A DNA stretch of 64,000 bases from Isoetes taiwanensis (lineage: Eukaryota; Streptophyta; Lycopodiopsida; Isoetales; Isoetaceae): positions 7,309,890-7,373,889 of the forward strand of contig JAJEKV010000030.1 of NCBI GenBank assembly GCA_021234155.1, in the 5' to 3' direction. Numbering within the stretch: position 1 is the first letter of the stretch; each line of letters starts with the position of its first letter. This document shows, piece by piece, positions 1 to 10,923 of the stretch. The notes beneath the pieces are model-generated. The model had not been told where the DNA came from, ran no database searches, and was given only the letters and a program-made list of their open reading frames with translations. A program made the position numbers and the translations under genes.

Positions 1-1024
1 ATTGCCCATAGCAGCCATGTAGACCTCTAGATACTAAGTCTTAACTAAAGAACCTAACTCTGTGATTTAGATTAAATCTTGTTCTTTAGTTCTTCTGTGA
101 TATGTATGTGATGATGATCTCTGTGGACTCATTGTATTGGGAAAGGGGGTAGAGACCTTAAAGCTTGGTAGTTGATGCTCCTAGCCAGCCCTCTTTAATG
201 CACTATTAAATTCGGCCTGTGTACAAGAGCCACACCTGGTTGTGGGTGAAGGGGCCAGACTGGCTTATAAGGAGGTTCATGTCCTGACTCATGATCACGT
301 CCCTCTGGTAGTAAAGCCTATCGGGGACTATTGTGCACTAGACCTAATGCTCTACCACTGCGTGAGGGCTTTGCATGGGTTCGACACTCTTGGGGTGGTG
401 TACACCTTCCATGGAGTTCAAGTCGAGTATGGGTAGTGGCCCTCTAGTCACTTTGAGTTAGCATGCCAAATCTCTGGAGGGAGTGATCCGTACCTGCCCC
501 ATCGGAACTGGGGAGATGCAACCCAGGAATAGCCCCCTTGGCTATGCATCCGGTGGGCTACAGTCAGGTCCCAACACTTTTCAACCTACTCTGCAAAGTG
601 TGCACAGGAGGGGCGGATGGAGTGGACTACCCTAAGCCATGTTCTTATGCTAGCCAAATCCATTGCCATGAATTCTGTCTGCAATGACCTCTGGAGACCC
701 AAGCCGTCAGTCATCCCCTTTGAGTCTGAGCCTTGAGTAGGATCCCCAAGTACTGATCTTTGTCTATGCAGATATGTGATGAGCCATCCTTCGTGATGGC
801 CATGTGATGTTGATGTATGTGCTACTGACATGTATGTTACGCTTCCGAAGCTAGGTAGGCCCTGAAGGGAGACAAGGTAAAATGACCCCTTCATTCTTCC
901 CACTGGAACTCATCAAGGTTGCAGTGACACGTGGAGGGCTCTACATTAAGCATGGAGCTGATATGGGGGATGAACTCCTGTTTGTATACGGTGAGTGCAC
1001 CGTATACGAGTAGGGGATGTCACA
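1..1024 (+). repeat. 5' LTR of G1, left part missing
   Basis: Bases from about 50 onward match 10230-10923, and 750-1024 match 13493-13766, so this is the other LTR of the same element. It ends in gatgtCACA immediately before a primer binding site. The small ORF at 242-436 is repeated at 10421 in the other LTR, but no protein family is recognisable in it. Confidence 0.88.
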
Positions 1025-1025
1025 G

Positions 1026-1037
1026 TGGTGTCAAAGC
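1026..1037 (+). other. Primer binding site of G1
   Basis: TGGTGTCAAAGC lies one base after the LTR end. It differs at two positions from the initiator-tRNA-Met complement TGGTATCAGAGC, which is present intact in the related chromovirus at 28691. It primes minus-strand synthesis. Confidence 0.7.
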
Positions 1038-1413
1038 AATGTTCTTGGAGACCAAGAGCAAAGCACTGGCCATGCTCCCAGTAGTACTAACAAAGTAGAA
1101 CCCAGTCTTGGAAATAATAGTCCAAGCACAAACCTCGAAAAGTGGGAAATTTTTTTTTTTTTGTCATTTTTGTAGTATATGCTAAGCTAGTAACAGTTAG
1201 AAAAATTGAAACTAAGGAACCTAAAAAGTTTGAACTAAATTTGCCAAAATGTGAAAAATACACATGGTATGGTAAATATTAAATTTTGTGAATAAAAAGT
1301 TTTGTTAATTACAAATTCTAGGTGCATAAATGTTGTTAATTAGGTTTGATTTGCAATAATTGCTTTTTGTTCTAGTTAAATTGGACTTCATCTGGTCAAG
1401 GAGTGGAAAATAG

Positions 1414-1476
1414 CTCACGGTATGCGCCAGAGCCTCGACCTAAAATTTAGGTCGAGCCCCACGCGCACACTGTGAG
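1414..1476 (+). other. Leader hairpin, copy 1
   Basis: Outer stem ctcacggtatgcgc pairs with gcgcacactgtgag, with G-U wobbles. The inner stem is the palindrome CGACCTAAAATTTAGGTCG. Copy 2 at 1909-1971 keeps both stems although the bases differ. Confidence 0.65.
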
Positions 1477-1908
1477 TAATTTTACTTAGAAATTTTTTAA
1501 AGTAACCAGATGTTCTAAGCTAGTATATAATTTTGTTCTAATTAATTAGACAAGTTGAAATTTCATGTGGAAACCCTAATGTTTCCCCAAGCCCTTTGTA
1601 AGGTGGACTCGAGAGATCCTACACGGGTTCGACAATTTGAAGAGAGCAACGGGTGATATGTTGTTGGCAATACAAGCAGCAGCACAACGAAAGCTTGTTC
1701 AACATTTTGAAGACTCTCGAACATGTACTCTCCATGCAAAAGAGTGACTTGTATGTTTGAGTATTCATGTAAATAATTTTTTTTGTAATTCAGCATTCTA
1801 TTCATACAAGTTTTGTATGATATAATGCTCTTAATTAGGTTGTATCTCCAATAATTGCCTTTTGTTTCATTAGAGTTGGACCTTAAGTGACCAAACAGGG
1901 GAAAAAGA

Positions 1909-1971
1909 CTCACGGTGTGCGCCTGGACCCTGACCTAAAAATTAGGTTGAGCCCCTGGCGCATACCATGAG
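1909..1971 (+). other. Leader hairpin, copy 2
   Basis: Outer stem ctcacggtgtgcgcc pairs with ggcgcataccatgag, with wobbles. The inner stem is GACCTAAAAATTAGGTT. Same architecture as the hairpin at 1414-1476. Confidence 0.65.
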
Positions 1972-1977
1972 TCATCC

Positions 1978-4900
1978 AAACTTTGAACCTCCATAACTTG
2001 AGCTACAGAGCTCCAAATCGCCTGAAATTTGTTGCAATAGGACCATTAGACAGTAGAGACTCCATTTATGACCTCAAATTAGGCTAGAAATGTCAAACCC
2101 CAGTTCAAAATGACCAAAATTGCTCAAACCCTTGAAGTGTTTTTCCAAACTGTGGTTTGTTTGTAAATAGAAGCATACCCCATTAGTACCTCGCAAGTAT
2201 TGCTCTCGGCTCGAAGCTGATGCCTTACTCCTAGATAGAAATGCTCAAGAACACCCCTTTGTTATAGTCATCTGGACCTCAGCATAGCAACCCAAGTCCA
2301 ACTGTTGGTACATCACCTCTGCTCATGCCAAAGGCATGAACCTTGATCTAATTCTGTGTCCTTCTAATAGAGTTTGACTTATATAGCATACATTGACACT
2401 CCCTATTGCGGGATATCTAGAAAGGAGCTAGAGTCTAAAGCTGCCCAAGTCACTCCATGTGTAGAGATTGGACCCCCCAAACCAACTTTGCTAGGACCTT
2501 AGAGTATGCCTCAAACATCATGAAGGCTTTGCAAAACAAACCTCATTTCATGCCATACAACACGTCCTAATGTCCATAGACTTGAAGGTTATAGATATGT
2601 CTCGATATGCTTGCCGAGCCATCTTGCTTGCTTATAGAGCCCGAAATGTTGTAGGGGAGCCCTTCAAGTAGACCCTTGGACTCTAGGATATCTGAGCGTT
2701 GCCTTGAAGCATGGCGAGCCACGAGAAGAGCTAGAGGCGCAACTTCTTGAAGACATCGGGGGACCCGGCCGATGTACGCACAGGATAAGGAGGAGGCCGA
2801 AAAGGCGGGCCCAAGAGAGGGAAGCACGGCGACAAACACCTCAACCGACAAACGAGTAGAACAGACACCACCGCCTATCATCAATCTTCATCAAATGGGA
2901 AGAATATTTGGTAACCAACGGCATCAAGAATCTTCTAGATGGCAACCTCCCGGTTACCACGTCCACGAGCTCACATCAGAAAGAGGATCTCGACGCCTTC
3001 ACCAACTCGACGCACATGAGTTTCAAATGGAAGAATGCAAGGCAGCAAAATACAGGTGCAGGAAGACGTTAGACATCAATGCCGCGTTAGCATCACGAGC
3101 TAGGGCCAGAGGGCATAATTTTTCCTGTCGAGGAGAGAAGTCATGGCGACACAGGAGCGTATAGAAACTGGAGGGAAGACCACCACGACCTTGCAGCCCA
3201 GCAGCTCAAGCGAATGTTATGCAACGTAAACAAAAGGAGCAACCAAGCTAGGCAACTACAAAGCACTTAAGGCTGACCATGACGAGCTTCCAACTCCCTC
3301 GCATCAGCAGGAGAACTTTCATCGGTTCCAAAAAGTAGGAGACCATGATGGGGAGGAGACGCATATCAGGGAAGGAACATCTTCGACTTGAAGGCCTATA
3401 TCAGCATTAGGGGCAAGATCGAGGAGGAGAATATTCTGCTCGAACAAGAATTCCGGACCCAGAAACACCTAGAAACCGAAGGAAGGACGACTTTACTACT
3501 TCAGCCAAGTAGTGCGAGACTCGAGTGGATGGGACCCAAAGGACGAAGGAGATGGCCAGCAGGTACAAATCACACAAAGGCGACCAGGAGGAGCTATGGT
3601 AGGTGCAATGGAGATGACCACACTTCCAGGCACAGGAGAGGCATCTCGAAATGAAGCAAAGCCCAAGCAACAGGAGTCGCACTCAGAAATTCAACCTGCG
3701 GAGGAACGACAATGCCTGCCTACCGACCACGATCTCAGAGCTTCAAAGACATTCAAGGATGCCCGACTGCAACAACCAGGTGATCCTACTCAAGCGATCA
3801 ACGGCACCGCACATCGGCAACCTTGCAACGACACACCGCATGTAGAGACATTGAGCGGTCACCGCATTCATCACGACGGACATACACATTAAGGAGGAGC
3901 ATCTTTTTCAAGGGATCACAACGACGAACACTCTTCGCAACCTGGAGTGACGAGCTCGAATCAGACATGAAGGTCAACAATAGTAGCAGCATCTCAAGGA
4001 ATCCCGGAGTCAACCAGAATGAAGAATAAGCAGCAAAACTGAAGAATCAAACGCGATAGGAGGAGGGGAAACCCTAAAGAAGTATAAACATTTAAGTATA
4101 CCTTCTTAGTTGTTTTGGAAAAGTGGATGAATTATAATCCCAATGTAAATGCGTATATGTCTATTGTATATCTCGGGTGCTCACATATATAGTGGAGAAA
4201 CATGAGTTTAGAGTCATGTTTTAGGGATTTAGCGCTTAGATCAAGAAGCTCCATCACTTCGGATGCCAAAACGATGAAGCAAAGAAGCACAAATATAGCC
4301 AGAAGACCACTCGTCCAGCACAATGTCAGGATAAGAGACAACGCCGGTCATGTCAAGATCATCAACGCTGCACCAGGACATCGTCAGGGCGCAACACTAC
4401 CTCTTGTAGCAGTGGCAACACTTGACGACATCATGACACGAGTGTCCTCAACAATAGGAGGAACGCGCAAACATCTTCAGAAGCCGCGGCCACGACCCAA
4501 GCCGGCAGACGTCGAGAAAATTCTTCGAGACGACCCGACATCAACGAGCCAACTAAGAAGGCAACATCTCGACGACCATAATTCCACCTTGTGGTGATAT
4601 AGGGTGATGCGCTATGACACGCGTATTAGATGGAGATGCGCTTATGAAAGGCACCGTGACGAGGAGATATGCCCTCAACAACTAGGTGATGGCTTCGTCA
4701 GGTACTCCTACCAGTAATTAGAAGAGAAGAAGCCGATCGTATCTCCGACATGTGGGACCTCAAACGCCCAAGGTAGAAGCATTCGACACCTTAACGACAA
4801 GGATAGCAACTGAAGCACCTTCGGCAAAAAGAGAGTTCAAGATAATAGCCAGGCTATTCAATGACAAGAGTATATCTAAGGCAGGTACTTCTTCAACTCA

Positions 4901-7165
4901 AGGGTCAAGCTGCGCAGATATAAGGATCCATCATCCTGGCAACATAGCCAACATGGAGGAGAGCCATGATGCTTTACTTGCCAGAGAGACCGACATGCAT
5001 GGAGGGACAAAGGCCAGGAACTGAAAGCTAGAGGTGCTAGCAACGGACTTCTTCCACGAGCTCCCTAGAGGCAACAGGAGGATCAAAACTGACGAGCACA
5101 ATCAAGGTCATCACCGGAGGTACCTCAAGACAAGAAGACAGCATAGCACTGTAGAACGTGACAACGTCCAAACCATGTGATTGAGGGGATCAAACAAATA
5201 AGATTGGAAGCTCGATGGAGAAGCGACTAGGCGAGTCGAGCCGATGACTTGCATGCAACTTGGTGAACCCAAGGATCAACAATTCAAAGAACAACTGCAG
5301 AAGAGAACAACTTCAGAGGAGTATAGCCAAAGGAATCACGCATAACCTCAAGAGACACCTCCAAATAGCTTCAAGCATCATGAAGGGGGAACAATTACCG
5401 CCCAAGAACAGGATCGAGCGCGGTCGAAATGTCGAAAGCATCAACGACCAGCAAAGACACCTTTAGTTAGAATATGATGCAAAGCGTGTTGTGCCATAGC
5501 CGACAAACACCGGAGGGCCCAAGTATATCAACAAGTTACCCCGGGAGTATGGTGACGCACAAATAGGAGGATATAGATCATCAACACCATTGCACCGGAG
5601 GAACACCGATGACATTGCCAAGGAGTAGGTGTGCAACTTTCGAAGGGAGGCACAAGGGGGACCTAATAGCTCTAGTAGTAATTGTAATTATGTAAGCTAT
5701 ATGCTTTGCATGTATAGTTCCCTTTGTTATTTCTTCCCTCCCATAAGCGTAATGTATCAAAGGAAGAGATGTCGGACAATTTGCGTGGGTGAAGCAATCA
5801 ACATCCTCAACACTCTTGAACAACACGATAGCGGCAGGAGGACTCGGCGTATGAGACGCGTCGATGGAGTCGAAGAAACAATATCGGATCCGTAGTCGCC
5901 CTTTGGCTGCCAAGACAAAGAGTTCAAGATGAAAGATCTTTTTCAACGGCGCCACCTTCAGGCTGGAAGATTTCAAGTGATCAACTACGCCGTCAAAGCC
6001 ACCAGCAATGAGAGGCTTCTAACGAACAAAGTCAACCTCTACATCAAGGAGGAGCCACCTTCAAGGAGACCGAAGTATCGAGCGACTCGAAAGAACGTTA
6101 CCTTGCTGCTTCAAGCAAGCAACGAGTGGATGAGCTTCTAGCAAGCTCGAGGATCTAAGGCCATGGGGCCTAGTAGGTTAAATGTATGGATGGTAACATC
6201 CATATTGGGATTAGAAGGCATTTCCAGATATTCTCGCTGAAAGGATTGCCCCAATATTGAGCTAAGCGTCAAGGATTGGGAAGGAAATGCATAGGAGTAA
6301 CTAAAATTATACAGGATTGTTAACAGACATCCAACATATTGAAACCACTTGGTGAGATTGATCTCCTCGCTAAGAAGGATTCATTACTAGGATAATTGTT
6401 GACCATGTATAAATCTAGTACCTCCAAAGAATAATCCAACCGAAAGAAAAGAAGTAATCTAACAAGTCTGGCCAACTTGTTACGATGGCATCAATTCGAT
6501 TGGTAGGAATATTCCAAGAGTTTAAATAACTAAGAAAGGGGGAATCTCTAGAATATAAAAGAATAGTACATGCAAGGTACATCTAAAATAAGAATTATAG
6601 TAACCAAATAGTCTTTTGAGACAAAAGGAATTGTCATGATGACAAAACGTTCTAACTAAGTAGGTAACCCATAACTATATTGAAATAAATGATAACATAA
6701 TATGTGCATCCATCTTAGATGGTTATATATGTTAGCTAAGGCTAGTAAATTAATGCGCTAAGTAAGAAGCGTATAACCTCTTAAGGGGAGAGAATAGATA
6801 TGACGTTGTGTACAACGTCATTGAAGGGATGCAGGACCATTTTCTTTTCGAAGAAAGTGGGGGGGCTCAATCTTATGATTGAACGTACTTGCATCTTAAG
6901 GATTGAAGGGCCATCGAATTGACCGACCCGTAGAATAGAGTTCACTCCGGCAATGGCCGAAGCGAATAGAGCGTAAGATAGATAGATACCTTAGTGCTCA
7001 GGAGGCCTTCAACGTGTGAGACTAACGTGGTGGCTAACTACACCAATGAAGTGGAGCAAAAGTATGGGAGCAATGCAACGACCAAGTCATCTCCAAATTA
7101 CTCGACGCCGGCTTAATGGGTGGATGCGTTCTAGCCTTAGGTAAGGTGTGCGCATGTATTATAAG
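1978..7165. other. Non-coding internal region of G1
   Basis: Nearly 5.2 kb without a convincing gene. From 2740 to 6150 the base use is coding-like (rich in GAC, AAC and GAG triplets) but all six frames are broken into pieces of at most about 135 codons. It may be a long-dead gag/pol or spacer RNA. No catalytic motif of protease, RT, RNase H or integrase could be found. From 6180 to 7100 it is AT-rich. Confidence 0.5.
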
Positions 7166-7169
7166 CTTT

Positions 7170-7348
7170 AATCCCATCGATCCGAGACATCGGATCGCCA
7201 TTCTAGAATGGGGCGAGCATGCATGTCTTGCATGTATGCATGCAGCGCATGCCTTCTCTGGTTGGGAGTTCGCTATTTTATGCGCGGTTCTGCATCATCT
7301 CATCGGCGCTTCCTCTTCTCTCTCAGCAGTATCTTATTCTCTTTGAAC
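7170..7348 (+). repeat. Direct repeat R1, copy 1
   Basis: Matches 7880-8058 almost throughout, from aatcccatcgatccgag to tattctctttgaa. It contains the palindrome attctagaat and a cgatccga-tcggatcg inverted repeat. After copy 2, the end sequence gcgagccccattctagaat (8244-8262) recurs at 7865-7883. Confidence 0.8.
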
Positions 7349-7597
7349 CCACCCTCCCCCCCTTCTTTGTTTATTGTATTTGGCGCCTGGCACGCGTGAC
7401 CAACCCCTCTATTTGACGAGGTTCTTGTTTTACTGTCGCGTGGCACGCGTGATCAGCCCCTCCACTCTGGGAGGTTTGTTTTGTTACGTTTTTTTATGTT
7501 GGTGATGTGCAGGTATAGGTTGGCGAGCGGCATCTGTTTCGACTTCTCCATTCGTGGGTTTTGGGAGCGATTTCTCTGCCTTGCGTTTGTCCAAGCC

Positions 7598-7684
7598 CCT
7601 TGCCGAAGGCTTATCACTAGGGTTTTTCCTCGAAAACCCGAAAGGGCGAGGTTTTTTAATCCCGGTGATAAGCTTTCGGCAGGT
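7598..7684. other. Long imperfect hairpin
   Basis: ccttgccgaaggcttatcac on the left pairs with gtgataagctttcggcagg on the right, with further pairing inward through the Cctcg/cgagg bases and a loop around aaaacccgaaag. Function unknown. Confidence 0.6.
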
Positions 7685-7879
7685 ACACCAGCCAAACATC
7701 TATTAGCATTGTATCTTATGGGGTCCAAATTATATAATTGGATATTCCCTTTATTTTTTATGGGTAGTTCGCATGTGTGCGGCTACCCACTATCCACCAT
7801 TATAGAAAATCTGCTGAGATAAATGAGAAGCCTAGTCTAGTCGGGAGGTTTTGGTTGTTTTCATGCGAGCCCCATTCTA

Positions 7880-8058
7880 GAATCCCATCGATCCGAGCCA
7901 TCGGATCGAAATTCTAGAATGGGGCGAGCATGCATGTCTTGCATGCATGCATGCAGCGCATGCCTTCTCTGGTTGGGAGATCGCTATATTAGGCGAGGTT
8001 CTTCATCAACGTCTCATCGGCGCTTCCTCTTCTCTCTCAGCAGTACCTTATTCTCTTT
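7880..8058 (+). repeat. Direct repeat R1, copy 2
   Basis: Second copy of the 7170-7348 unit, about 710 bases downstream. Spacing and size would suit a TRIM-like insertion, but I cannot identify a primer binding site between the copies. Confidence 0.8.
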
Positions 8059-8814
8059 GAATTGAATCCAGGCAGGGGAGGGGCTTCTCCCTGCTTGGTT
8101 TGGCCAATTTGGCGTTTCTTTCATGTTGTGGCATGTCCTTTCTCGGCCTTGGCTCTTCTTTGGCCTTCATCCTGTGACCTTCGTCCTCGATTCTAGTTTT
8201 GTTAAGGAAGTCCTTTGGTATTCAGGCGGTTTGTTGGTTTCATGCGAGCCCCATTCTAGAATGTGTCTTATTGATAAGTTAAATATAGATCCTAATAACT
8301 GCATAGAATTTGCCGTACGTATATGTATCATAGGGAAATAAGTTAAATAACAACGATAATGTGAGGTAGCATGTTAATTAATCCTTTGCAAGGATGCAAT
8401 TCCTTCCAAGGATAGCTATATGACCTCGGGGTCCTTATAAAAATAAATAGGAAATCGAATCCAGATATACTTAAGTGCATCTTAGGGTTATACTTCCAAG
8501 GGTAATGCAGGACCCAAGGAAGAGAATAAGAAGCACATCTAATTCTTGTCTATGATAATTAAAAACCTTATCTATGTAACAATAGGTCTAAATCAGGGTT
8601 ATTGTTTAAATAATCGCGATCTAAAAGTCGTTAAATATTGTAAACCTTAGAGTAAATACAATTGTACTATCGGAAGTAATGTATCTGATACTATGATAAT
8701 GTTAATTCATAAATATTACCTTAGGGTTATGTTAATCGCATGCATTAAAGGAGCCAGCAGAAATCATGCAGGCTTCAAGTTAGTCTATGTATGCAGCTTA
8801 TGTTAGTATATGTT

Positions 8815-9210
8815 GCATACGTAAAGTGATGTCGTTACCGATGATGAGACCGCTATGACGATCTCTAGAACGTGGTGTATTGTCAATGTAGGCATGACCA
8901 TGGGTTGCTTAACTTAGTCAAATGGTGAACATGGGCGATGAGACCATCTTAAATGGTTCAAGGGCATGCAATAAATTGGAAGTGAACATGGGCGATGATG
9001 AGATCAGCAGGGATGTTCTCTAGCTTAAACCCTCTGGGCCATGGAGCACTGGGGTATGCATGATCAGGGAAGTCATGCATAAGGTAGCACCCAATCATGG
9101 GCAATGATAGGATCGTCTTAAACGACCCTTACGCTTAAACCCTTGGGGGCCATGATCGAGTGCAAGATAGTATAACCTCGAGCTAGTAGTTCAGCTCAAG
9201 GAGGTTTTAG
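8815..9210 (+). repeat. Degenerate short tandem repeats near the 3' end of G1
   Basis: The motif catgggcgatga-gagatc with a trailing cttaaacccTnnGGGCCATG recurs three to four times. The first unit (8838-8900) resembles 61848-61910 in the chromovirus, where the same bases follow the chromodomain. This is the clearest internal link between the two elements. Confidence 0.55.
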
Positions 9211-9855
9211 GAAAGGTTTAGGCATTATAGGGTGCTGTCTCCACGGCCACGATGGAAGAAGCATCCTCTTCCTACGCCGAGAGATTAGTCTTGCATCCAT
9301 TTAGGAAGTTAGTATGGGTGGTTCCCTCATAACCAGCTTTAAATTAATATTCGGTGTGGACCCAGGAGGCCAATGAGAACGAAGAGCTGGCGGGGAGTCG
9401 CATCACGAGCACTTGTTACATAGTTCTAGACTAGTTGTGATTTTTACCATTGAAACTAATCGCCTAAATCTTGTGTAAGCTAGTAAGTATGTAATTATAG
9501 ATATTGTAAAATTAATGCAGGATTTCAAGGTGCAAAGACTTGCAACACAAATTTTGTTATAACGTGTTGCAAGGATGAAGAGTACCTTGGAAGTGTAAAT
9601 TTTGTATGAAAGTGATAAACTTTGATAAACTTAAATGTTGTATTAAGTAAGGTTAGTAATTACCTTGCGTTGATTAAGTTATGAAGTGATAAGTTAATTG
9701 GATAATGAAATAGTACAGTAATGTCTTAAACATTACCTTAGGGTCATTCTAATAATTGTATAACTATAATAATAATTGTATGCATCAAGTTGGTTGCGGG
9801 ACGGGGAGATCCCAAGGTGGGGAGAACCTCCGATCTTTGCGGGACAACATCGTTC

Positions 9856-9868
9856 AAGGTGGGGAGAA
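9856..9868 (+). other. Polypurine tract of G1
   Basis: aaggtggggagaa stands directly before the 3' LTR start TGTGGCG. A decoy copy (aaggtggggagaa at about 9814) lies 40 bases upstream. The chromovirus has aaggaggggagaa at the same place. Confidence 0.75.
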
Positions 9869-10923
9869 TGTGGCGTTCCGGCCAAAGACATGCGTCCAAG
9901 GATGTATCTTCTTTGCATCGTCATCGCCACGCTGCACACCCATCCCATTGACGTGTATGCCTACGTGTAGCTAAGCAAGTAGCACCCTAGGGGGCAACTT
10001 GCAAGTGTGTGCACATATATTCATGTGCACATTTATCCATGTGTACACTTTAGGGCCACTTAACTAATAAAGGCAAGTGGGCCACACCCATTTGTCCCGC
10101 ATGCTCAAGGGAGAAATAGGAAGCCCTAGCCCTAACCCTTAGTCTATATAAGTATAGGAAACCGTAACTTTCCATTTTCGTCCACAGCCTTCTAGAGCTC
10201 TATTTCGCTTGCTCCAAGAGCCAATCTCGAACCTAACTCTGTGATTTAGATTAAATCTTGTTCTTTAGTTCTTCTGTGATATGTATGTGATGATGATCTC
10301 TGTGGACTCATTGTATTGGGAAGGGGGGTAGAGACCTTAAAGCCTGGTAGTTGATGCTCCTAGCTAGCCCTCTTTAATGCACTATTAAATTCGGCCTGTG
10401 TACAAGAGCCACACCTGGTTGTGGGTGAAGGGGCCAGACTGGCTTATAAGGAGGTTCATGTCCTGACTCATGCTCACGTCCCTCTGGTAGTAAAGCCTAT
10501 CGGGGACTATTATGCACTAGACCTAATGCTCTGCCACTGCGTGCGGGCTTTGCATGGGTTCGACACTCTTGGGGTGGTGTACACCTTCCATGGAGTTCAA
10601 GTCGAGTACGGGCAGTGGCCCTCTAGTCACCTTGAGTTAGCATGCCAATCTCTGGAGGGAGTGATCCCTACCTGCCCCATCGAACCGGGAGATGCAACCC
10701 GGGAATAGCCCCCTTGGCTATGCATCCGTGAGCATGGCCAAGTCCCAACACTTTTCAACCTACTCGCAAAAGTGTGCAATGGGGAGGGGCGTAATGGAGT
10801 GGACTACCCTAAGCCATGTTCTTATGCCCGCCAAATCCATTGCCATGAATTACATGCGAATGACCTCTGGAGATCCAAGCCGTCGGCCATCCCTTTGAGT
10901 CTCGAGCCTTGGGTAGGATCCCC

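Larger units (their letters stand above)
1338..1977 (+). repeat. Duplicated leader module (1338-1485 and 1833-1977)
   Basis: About 145 bases downstream of the primer binding site occur twice, 495 bases apart, with moderate divergence. Both copies begin at aattaggtt, run through a T-rich stretch (aattgc-ttttgtt) and end in a long hairpin (1414-1476 and 1909-1971). The intervening 350 bases are AT-rich without an ORF. The position in the 5' leader of a non-coding element suggests an RNA function such as packaging, but this is inference. Confidence 0.7.

Noticed and set aside
242-436. 64-codon ORF, longer version at 10421-10708
   Set aside because: It lies inside both LTRs of G1, has no known domain, and the frame is not kept between the copies.
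8838-9210. CRISPR-like repeat array
   Set aside because: The repeats are degenerate and unevenly spaced, in a plant retroelement.
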